Origin: Ceratothoa steindachneri
Taxonomy: Eukaryota; Arthropoda; Malacostraca; Isopoda; Cymothoidae
DNA length: 64,000 nucleotides
Direction: 5' to 3'
Assembly: GCA_963969495.1 (NCBI GenBank)
Contig: OZ018320.1
Span: 75,490,162-75,554,161 of the forward strand
Shown here: positions 56,401 to 64,000 of the stretch, in pieces
How the letters are laid out: every line of letters begins with the position of its first letter
Position numbering within the stretch: the first letter of the stretch is position 1
Position numbers and translations under genes: made by a program
The notes under the pieces: model-generated
Databases searched by the model: none
Seen by the model: the letters and a program-made list of their open reading frames with translations, nothing else
What the model was told of the DNA's origin: nothing

Positions 56401-56975
56401 TTATGGCATTTGAAAGGAACAAAGTATTCATTATGAACTCTTCAATACTTAACAAATAGTTGTTGTAGCTATATGAGTTGATCAAAGGGTGACCTCAGCT
56501 TTCAATAAAATGCATGCTCATACTGGGCCCATTTGACTTGTAAAAAAATATTATATATGGCTAGGAAGTTCTCCTTCATCCTTAATATTCGCTGTGCCTT
56601 ACAACATCTGATTACTAGTGACTTAAGACATCACAACATGACCTAAATGGAAAAGTCTACTCTGATATAAAAGAAGGGGAAAGACGGATGTCAAAACCGA
56701 TGGGAGAGAATTGGCAATAAAGATAACTATTTTAATGACTAAAAGTAAATATTTATTAATAATTATAATTGTGCTTTCCTTTTTAAAAGACACTAATTTC
56801 TTACCAAATCATTATTATTATTATCCATGAATCCTATCATAGAAATTGAATAAGAAAGACCTGCTTGTAAAGGGAGCGAAAGTATCCTACTTTCGACCCA
56901 GAGAAAGTAAAATTCTGTGACACTTTAGAAGTGACCCTTACACAGATTTGTGCAATGTCATAACACACAGGCTTT
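56401..56975. other. AT-rich spacer, no gene
   Basis: No recognisable feature. Confidence 0.45.
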
Positions 56976-56979
56976 ACCT

Positions 56980-57820
56980 GATAAATTGGAAATTCCGATC
57001 TACCATTAAACTGAACGGCGACTATTAATCGATAGCTCAAATCGGAGACTAAATTGTGTACTCCTCCACAATGGTAAATAATAATGTGCAGTCCCAGTTG
57101 GGCATTCATTTAATCTTCATGAAGAACATGGAAATATAAAGAGAGTCATTAAGTTGTTGCAATATCGCAAACACAATTGGATCGTCTGTGTCAGCAACCT
57201 GGGCACATGAAGGATCCCTGCTTTCTGTGCATGTGGCACAACAGAGCTCGAGAGAAACATTGGGTGGAGAAGAATAATTCTCCTCCAAACTCTGACTTCA
57301 AGTCTGATGATCTCAATATTCTACATGAGCTACTTTTTGGCAGAAAGAGCAATTCGTTAAAGCATTTCCAACTGAAGATGTCTGTTTCAAGTACCTCCTT
57401 TTTGACATTTCCTGGCCTCTCAATTAAAAGAATTCAAAGCTGTTGTATTTAATGGTTCATAGATTCGGCAGCTCAAAGATAAAGATTTCATCGGAACAGT
57501 CGTAGATCTCGAAAGGATTGCTTGATTAGCAATCAAAGATCTTATCCAGAACTTTCTTGGAAATATAAGGGCCAAAAATTAGACCGAAATTGTCCAGCTA
57601 CAAAAAGTTCGGTTTCAACATGAGCATCAGGTTTCAAATATTGGTAAAGTTAGCGATGCGCAAGGTGAACGATCTCATCAATATTTGAACGACATGGAGG
57701 AAAGGTATCATGGCAGATGGCATTTAAATATGTTGGCTGACTACTGTTGGAGTACAAAGTGAAATTGTTCACATATTGAAAAATCAAGGAAAGATTTTAA
57801 GCGCAAATCTTTGCCTTGAC
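56980..57820 (+). pseudogene. Repetitive arthropod protein family of unknown function, relic
   Basis: Plus-strand frames read LLHNGK, VPVGHSFNLHEEHGNIKRV, HNWIVCVSN, then CFLCMWHNRAREKHWVEKN, DDLNILHELLFGRKS, TFPGLSIKRIQ, and after frame changes LNDMEERYHGRWHLNMLAD and YCWSTK. This order matches a family found in many copies in arthropod genomes (usual form CFLC.WDSRA...HW..K.WP and FHQDI..ME.RYQGRW..NMMADYCW). Its role is not known to me; its copy number suggests that it travels with a mobile element. The cysteine pair C-x2-C is kept here. At least five stops or frame shifts interrupt it. Confidence 0.72.
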
Positions 57821-58479
57821 AACTTGCACACACGCTGACTTACAGTAGCAATATCCTTTTTATAAACAAAATTAATTTGCACAAACATTACAGCGTCCTA
57901 TTTTTATTTAATTTTAAAGGAACCTTTTTTTATAACACTATTCAATGGTTCGCCAATTAAATTACTCAATTTGATGATTGTCCATTATTTTGACTATTTG
58001 AACCATTGTCAAACTTTACTAATATTCGAATACTCACTTTTTGAACCACTTGGTTCCTGTCCTTCACTGAAGTTAGTAAGTTTTCATTTAACTCATGATT
58101 TTTACACAAAATTAAAAGAAAAAATCATATATAATGCATCCCTTCTTTTCTACACTCTCTTCCAAAACGATCAGAACATCTGTATTTTTATCCCATCTTT
58201 CATAACCTTTGCTACATAAAATCCAAGGTTTCTGCAATTGGTGTATGAAAACGTACATCTATAAACTAATAAAGGTTATGTAGATTTGGATAAATAAGAC
58301 AAAAGTTATCGCCAGATAAGCAATTTACTAGAAAACATTGAAGTATCTACAATGATCCGAACGCCAGAGATTTATTGTAGAGAGAACTAGCATTGTTTAC
58401 ATAGAAAATAACTTCAGTTAAATCTTCTGTACGCCATGTTGTTCTCTTATCCAGCTGTCGTCCACATAACAACCTTAAG
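57821..58479. other. AT-rich spacer, no gene
   Basis: An 82-codon frame at 57971-58219 is hydrophobic and without known motifs. Nothing else is visible. Confidence 0.4.
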
Positions 58480-58990
58480 AAATTTGCAACGCCTCTCTTT
58501 ATCCACGAACTAATCGTAAAGGTGCGCCCTCAAGATACTCTTTCAGTTGAAGCCATTAGAGAGATTGTAAAGCTCTCCAAATGTGTAGTTCATAATATCC
58601 TTTCAGTTGAAAAAAAAAACAGGTTGATATAAGGCTGGTAAATCAACCGGTAGGCAAGGAAGACCTGAAAAATGGAAGACCGAGCCATTACCTAAATTGT
58701 GAAGGGGCATTTGAGCACAGCTACATCAGTTTCTTGAGAGATTAATGATATTTTCGCTTTCAAAGTCTCCAGGCAGCCTGTTTCATGTCAACAGAAAGAA
58801 TACCATTTTCACCTGGAAAACTCACGGTTAAGCCATTGACCAGTCTGAAGAATAAGAAGGCTAGTCTTTCATTGGCCACTGAGCACGTTACATGGAGAGA
58901 TGACCAATAGATCCAAGTCTATGTACTTTAGTGACGAATCTAAGTTCAATTTATCTGGATCAGATGTCAAAATGTCATGTTTCGTTCATT
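58480..58990 (+). pseudogene. Tc1-like transposase relic
   Basis: Plus-strand translation shows DTLSVEAIREIVKLSKCVVHN (helix-turn-helix region), then a degraded linker, KNKKARLSLATEH-like sequence around 58850 and MYFSDESKFNLSGSDG (58920-58965). The last is the Tc1 FSDESKFNLFGSDGR motif with the second catalytic aspartate. The N-terminal arginine-rich part and the C-terminal third are missing. Stops are frequent. It belongs to a different Tc1 subgroup from the copies at 14 and 48.5 kb, judged by motif wording. Confidence 0.75.
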
Positions 58991-59182
58991 CTCAAACATA
59001 TTATTCCACTTCCATCCTGCTATGAAAAAAAATATTAACAATTAGTTATTTTTTTTTTCGACACCAGTTAATTTATCATAGAACTTCATTTTGTAAATAA
59101 AGAAGAAAAGCTCTGCTCTTTTCACATTCAATATCGCGCGCGAGAGAATTCATCATCGCCGGCCAGTCGGTGCCAAATACAG

Positions 59183-59880
59183 TTGTCTCTCACAAGCCTG
59201 ACTGCACAAATCCTTGGTAACCTTGGAGTGATATCTGGCAACAACACTTCACCCCCATTTTTATATCACAATATATTAACACAAGGACCCCCATTGGCGT
59301 ACATATCTAAATGGCTCTTGTCCAAATTATTAGATGTAATTATAGGCATTATACATTCCTTGTTGAATGAAGAGAAAATTCGTGCTTCGAAGTCAATTAT
59401 TGTGAATCCCATTAACTTAATTCAAAGACCCGACCAATCTCATAGAGTAACGCTTGGCTATATGCCTTTAAATTCACTTACAGTCAAAGATAGATATCCC
59501 TTTCCTTTCTTATCTGATTACGTTGCAATTTTAGAAGATTGCAAAATTTTCTCAAATTTCGATACAGAGGATTCAGTTTCTCAAATTCCGATGGAACCAA
59601 ATTCCCTAAATCAAATTATAATGTCAAGCCTAATAAGTGTCTATGAGTGGGTCTAAATGCTCTAATGGTTTTGTAATAGCGCTCAATCCTTCCAAAAGCT
59701 CATCAATCATGCCTGCGAGGGTTGAAGTTCACATTTTCACACGTAGACGACATATTGGTGGTCAGATGCAGAAGAGGAACGTCAGCAACACTTAGAAAAA
59801 CTCTTCAAACTATTGGTCTTTCAAAACCTGAAATCCAATTTTGTGATGTTTGTGTTTGGAGTCGACTCCGTATAATTCTT
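59183..59880 (+). pseudogene. Ty3/gypsy reverse transcriptase relic
   Basis: The frame 59183-59656 contains HNILTQGPPLAYISKWL (the H.I.T.GPPV..R.RRL region), LLNEEKIRASKSIIVNPINLI, MPLNSLTVKDRYPFPFLSDY and DCKIFSNFDTEDSVSQIPME, which is RT motif A with its aspartate. A frame change follows and FTFSHVDDILVV gives the active-site loop (YVDD, here HVDD), with KPEIQFCDVCVFGVDSV after it. This is a standard gypsy RT, unrelated in wording to the element at 20.7-27.5 kb. RNase H and integrase are not convincingly present, so it is truncated. Confidence 0.83.
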
Positions 59881-61516
59881 TGACTCCAAAATAAAAAAAA
59901 GTTCCCGTGCAACATAAAACACGTCAATTAATTATTTGCCCCATTTCTTCAGCAGTCCCATCTTTCGCGAGGTTTGACTAATTTGCACTCGTAGTGGTAT
60001 TTGCCAAACGATAGAAGTTTACAGAAAAATGACAGAGTACTGTCAAGGAATAGAAATGCTACAGCCTGAGTTATATAAACGTTATGAAAGATCCACACAA
60101 AATCGTCAGTATGATCATCTTAAGTTTGTACACGTTATAAAAGACTCACAAGTTTATATGAGTTATAAGATCCGTAGGAATTCTAAACTATCAGTTTTAT
60201 ATTTACTTAATGATTAGAGCATTGCCAGACTAATTCGTACGTTTATTCTAAAACATAATATTCTATTTCCATCGCGATATGCCCAAAATAAAATAAAAAT
60301 TACTGCCTAATAGTTATTTTTGTAATGTCTATAAAACCTATTTTCTGATATAAACGAGGATTATGTCCCTCTTAGTTTATCAAAAATCATCAATTAATTA
60401 TCATTCTTTCGTTGATACGATTTCTCTGTCGATCAACACTTTATTTAATTTATCAGAGAACATCATTTTGCCAATAAAATAGAAAAACTATTTCATTTTC
60501 ACCTTCCTTAACACGCGAGGGATAGAAAGCAGCAAGGATTCCGAATTTTGAAGAAGTCGCGAAATACAATTTAATTACCAGGACCGTATCGGTATAAATG
60601 TTATCATACCATCTCCAGTCGTATATTGAGACTTGACACATAATTGCATAGTAATAATATAAGAAATTAGATTAATATTAATTGGTGGGAGGAATTTGAG
60701 TTCATATGTTTTTTAAGATTAAATTTTGTGCAAAGCGACTACAATTAAATTGCACGTCCAAAATTCTATAATTATTGTGAATTCTATATTTTTTATTTTA
60801 CAAAAGCCACTACACAGATAAATTATTAGGGCTTGGAGAAAATATATTACATAATCAAAATTAGCAGTATTATGAAAAATATTCTGCAGCACTACTCGCC
60901 TTTTAATGCCCCAATTTCTCCTAGATAGAACTAATGGCAATTAATGGCTTTACATGTGATTAAGTAGAAACATGCTTCATTAGTTTTTAATTTATATTTA
61001 GTTAAAGGGAACTATTTTTTATTGGTTGCAAGGTATTTAAAGGTGATAACTTTGCAAACTAAAAATGTTTACAATCGAGATATGGGCTTCTTCCGAAAAA
61101 AACATATGGCCTTAGCGAGGATAACATTTATCGCCTATGCGACTTACTTAATCTTTCCTTTGAACAATTTGAAGTGTCTCCACCTGCCTCAATTATACCA
61201 AACCCAAATTCCATATGTAATTAAAGAAGTTATCTCAATGTGGCCATCGAGACTCATTTGATAAATTCGTGAATAGTGTTAATAACATCCTACTAAATAT
61301 TATTTTTCAAGTTGGATGCGAACATGATAATTGTTTATATTTTCTTGATGGTCAAATCATAAATATTAACAATCAAATTGCTTTTACAGTCCACATTAAA
61401 CCATGTAATTCTAATTCACACATTCATCTTTTTTTCATAGCAAGATTCCAAAATTAAAGAGACCTTTTCAATGTCTCTGTGAGAGCTAACAACCCTGAAG
61501 GGAGAATTATAAATAC

Positions 61517-61547
<31 letters not shown>

Positions 61548-61795
61548 GAGCGTTTAGAATTTACAGTTTTTTTTCAGGATGAAATCGCATATATAGCATA
61601 TTATATCCATATAGAATTGAAATATCCTCTCGATTAACAGAAGCTCATCTAAATCCAGATCAACTTTCTCCTGCCACAAAACAAGAAATCCAGTCGCTAA
61701 AAAGATTAAACAATGTCATTCAATGCAACCTTACTATATCTAAATACCATTCATTAAACAACCTTTCCCTTCAACTCATCCCAGAGAAACATGAT
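59881..61795. other. AT-rich spacer, no gene firmly recognised
   Basis: Contains an (ATT)n run at 61518-61545. Frames at 60029-60217 and 61022-61261 show no known domain. A weak gypsy-like stretch at 61610-61790 is discussed among rejected items. Confidence 0.4.
61518..61545. repeat. (ATT)n microsatellite
   Basis: Nine uninterrupted ATT units. Confidence 0.95.
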
Positions 61796-61796
61796 C

Positions 61797-61998
61797 AACA
61801 GACCGAAGTCGCGTGCTCTCAATTATTTCATTCATTTTAAAAACTAAAATTAATTAACACGTATTATCAATTAACAAACACATCACCCGACCGTACGACC
61901 TTCAAAATTTCCAAACGCTCATTGAAAAGTGGAATGGTTACCATCCGAACCACGGTACGATATAGTAACTTGGAGTCGCATGAACGCAACTAAAACCT
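61797..61998 (-). repeat. Dispersed repeat family A, copy 4 (internally deleted)
   Basis: Minus strand: TTTTAGTTGCGTTCATGCGAC, then CGTACGGTCGGG and ends in GAGAGCACGCGACTTCGG next to GATCAACAG (plus reading: TCAACAGACCGAAGTCGCG). The central AATAACAT..ATATAATTG part of the other copies is replaced or lost. Confidence 0.65.
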
Positions 61999-62317
61999 AA
62001 TGAAGTAGATGTCTACTTAATCCGATGCAAAGCCATTAATTACCATGGAGGCAATCGAGAAAAGAGGGTCTAGTCAAGCGAGCAGGTGTTACATCAATTT
62101 TTTTAATCCTACTGAAAATTTTCCCGAGGCTCAAATAATTTATTTCTGTAATGCTTTTCCAAAACGAAAAATGATAGAATACAGTAATTAGGGTAATCCT
62201 AATTAATTGGAGGGGTAATTTAAATGTAGCCACTGCTAAAAATTTAATCTTAAAACAAATTTTTAATGACTTTAAAATTCACTCTTTCTTCCCTGATTAG
62301 GGATATTGATCTGAATT

Positions 62318-62321
<4 letters not shown>

Positions 62322-62380
<59 letters not shown>

Positions 62381-62584
62381 GAATAATCATTGTAGTAACG
62401 CAATTAATTATGCGATTAAAAGGCTATTTTTGGCAAACACAGTTCTTCCTCAAAGCCCTCGGAAGGAGCTCTTCTCACATACACGAGAAGGTAACACTTA
62501 AAATAAGCGTTCTCTCATGTATGTGAGAAGAGCTCCTTCCGAGGGCTTTGAGGAAGACTGTGTTTGCCAAAAATAGCCTTTTAA

Positions 62585-62664
<80 letters not shown>
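62322..62664. mobile_element. (TA)n-flanked foldback element
   Basis: (TA)n at 62322-62377 and 62588-62664 enclose two inverted arms of about 80 bp (62410-62489 and 62509-62590) separated by about 20 bp. Arms share GGCTATTTTTGGCAAACACA and TTCCTCAAAGCCCTCGG and differ at about four positions, including one indel. Sequence is unrelated to the palindrome at 23.9 kb, but the architecture is the same. Confidence 0.85.
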
Positions 62665-62671
<7 letters not shown>

Positions 62672-64000
62672 GACTGCTTCTAGAAATCCTAAAATTAATG
62701 TTTAGCAAAAATCTTAAGGCAAGGAAAATAGCTGGCGTCATTTTTTTATGCACTGCGCCGTTTCTACCACAATACCATCCCGTCATCTTCTTAGGCTTAT
62801 AATACAAATAAACGAACAAAATATTATGTAATGTTCAGAGAGCACAATTTTATCGTTACATCTAGAACTTTGAAAGGTAGACTTGTCTTTCGATAAGAGA
62901 TTTAAAGTTAAATAAAACGGTTAATATTTAGGAAAACTTTAATCGCTTAAAAACAAATTTAATCACTCCTATTTTTTCAAACACATTTTTGCAAATCCAT
63001 GTGTATACAATTTATTGAGCGGTCGATGTTACTATTAATATACTAGCAGTTTGAATTTCAATATTTTTTTTATCTGCCTTACTTGCGATGACGTCACAAT
63101 GAAGAAGTATTTTGGCCCCAAATTGGTACAGTGACCTCATATTACTTACATAAGTTCGACCGAACTTATTTTGTCACCTTTTTCCCATTTGGTTCTTTTT
63201 AGATTGGAAAGCTTTGCGCTGAGTTGTAGTGGATGTGAAATATATTTCGAACACTCGTAAAAGAGGTCCACAGTGATTGGAAATTATTCTTAAGGTTATT
63301 TATCCAAATCTACTCTTCATTTTGTTTGTTGTAAGGTGAAATTTGGTAAAATCGATGCTTGTTTATTCTTTCGAATTGTTATACAATGAGTTAATTAAAA
63401 ATAAATCGGGGTATTTGTGGCCACTCCCTTCCCAAAAGAGTGTAGCAACCAGTCGCGAAAAGAAAAACATTACTTAATAATGCCAGGGTTGGGTATTTAG
63501 CCGAAAATTATACACATAAAATTTAAAATTGCCTTCGTTATAAAAATAAATATGAAATCTTTCTTTACAATAAAGGATCCGGTTCCACAGAGTCTTAGTA
63601 GTTCCATTATACATTATATACTGATTCAAATGTCCCGGGTGTTCACAAGGCAAATACGTCGGAAGCTCCGCGCGAACTCTGAAGGCAAGATTCTGTTTAC
63701 ACAAGGGCATAATTAATAGAACAGGTAAGATGCTTCAAATTAAAGAAAATTCATCGATTTTTGCAGAGAAGATTGAAACTTTAAATTCACATATATTTCC
63801 CATTATCCTTCGAATCCTAGAAACGCTATACATCAAACAGCTCTCCCCAAATTTGAATAGTGATTTGTCGTTGGTTCTCCTCTGTGTTACCTGAATCCTT
63901 TTGGATGTGGGTGCATTATAGTGTTTATCGGGTCGAGCTGTGCTGGTTAATATTCACGTTTTAGCTCCAATGCGAATATCTCCGGTTGTCTTGGTGTCAG
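62665..64000. other. No gene recognised
   Basis: AT-rich to the end of the window. The minus-strand frame 63474-63710 has no known motif. Confidence 0.4.

Noticed and set aside
61610..61790. Ty3/gypsy pre-integrase region (LNPDQLSPATKQEIQSL)
   Set aside because: The resemblance is only a general pattern; no zinc finger or core motif follows, so I do not annotate it.

Overview
This window looks like an AT-rich, transposon-dense stretch of an invertebrate nuclear genome. An arthropod, perhaps a crustacean, seems most likely, but only from the mix of repeats: a Ty3/gypsy element with integrase ahead of reverse transcriptase, an I/Nimb-type LINE, CR1-type LINEs, Tc1, hAT and pogo-like DNA elements, and long (TA)n runs flanking palindromes. 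I found no convincing host protein gene, rRNA gene or CRISPR array. Almost every recognisable coding stretch belongs to a mobile element, and nearly all are broken by stops and frameshifts.

Layout, 1-20.5 kb: a TA-flanked inverted-repeat element (1795-3569) holds a non-autonomous hAT element (2371-3041). Next is a 3.6-kb DNA transposon with inverted repeats of about 224 and 239 bp and a 3-bp TAA duplication (3899-7529). It carries a decayed gene with an XPG/FEN-like acidic motif and a cysteine-rich CXC finger, which suggests the Academ superfamily. A hAT transposase relic (9663-10330) with its 3' terminus, a Tc1-like relic (14241-15200), an 18-bp satellite (16120-17655) and a tiny 3' stub of the I-like LINE (18566-18637) follow.

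20.5-37.1 kb: after a 200-base assembly gap lies a decayed LTR retrotransposon (20700-27547) with order gag, protease, integrase, RT, RNase H, like Gmr1-type Ty3/gypsy elements. It contains an exact 163-bp palindrome between (TA)n runs and appears to have inserted into a CR1-like LINE (27548-28600, minus). A tRNA-like sequence (about 30 kb) precedes a near-full-length I/Nimb-like LINE (30213-37110, minus) with a perfect 13-bp target-site duplication.

37.1-64 kb: a minisatellite, a 30-bp satellite with higher-order structure (38775-40850), and a pogo/Tigger-like inverted-repeat element (41281-45605). The last is interrupted by a GC-rich RT-RNase H retroelement of uncertain class (about 41740-44860, minus). 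After it come relics of Tc1 (two), the I-like LINE, an ISXO2/Merlin transposase, a CR1/Daphne-like LINE, a repetitive unknown-function family, a Ty3/gypsy RT, and a second (TA)n-flanked foldback element (62322-62664).

The elements do not work together as a pathway; the window records nested insertions of different ages. The best candidates for something not previously described are the CXC/XPG-like inverted-repeat transposon, the GC-rich RT-RNase H element, and the (TA)n-embedded palindromes.
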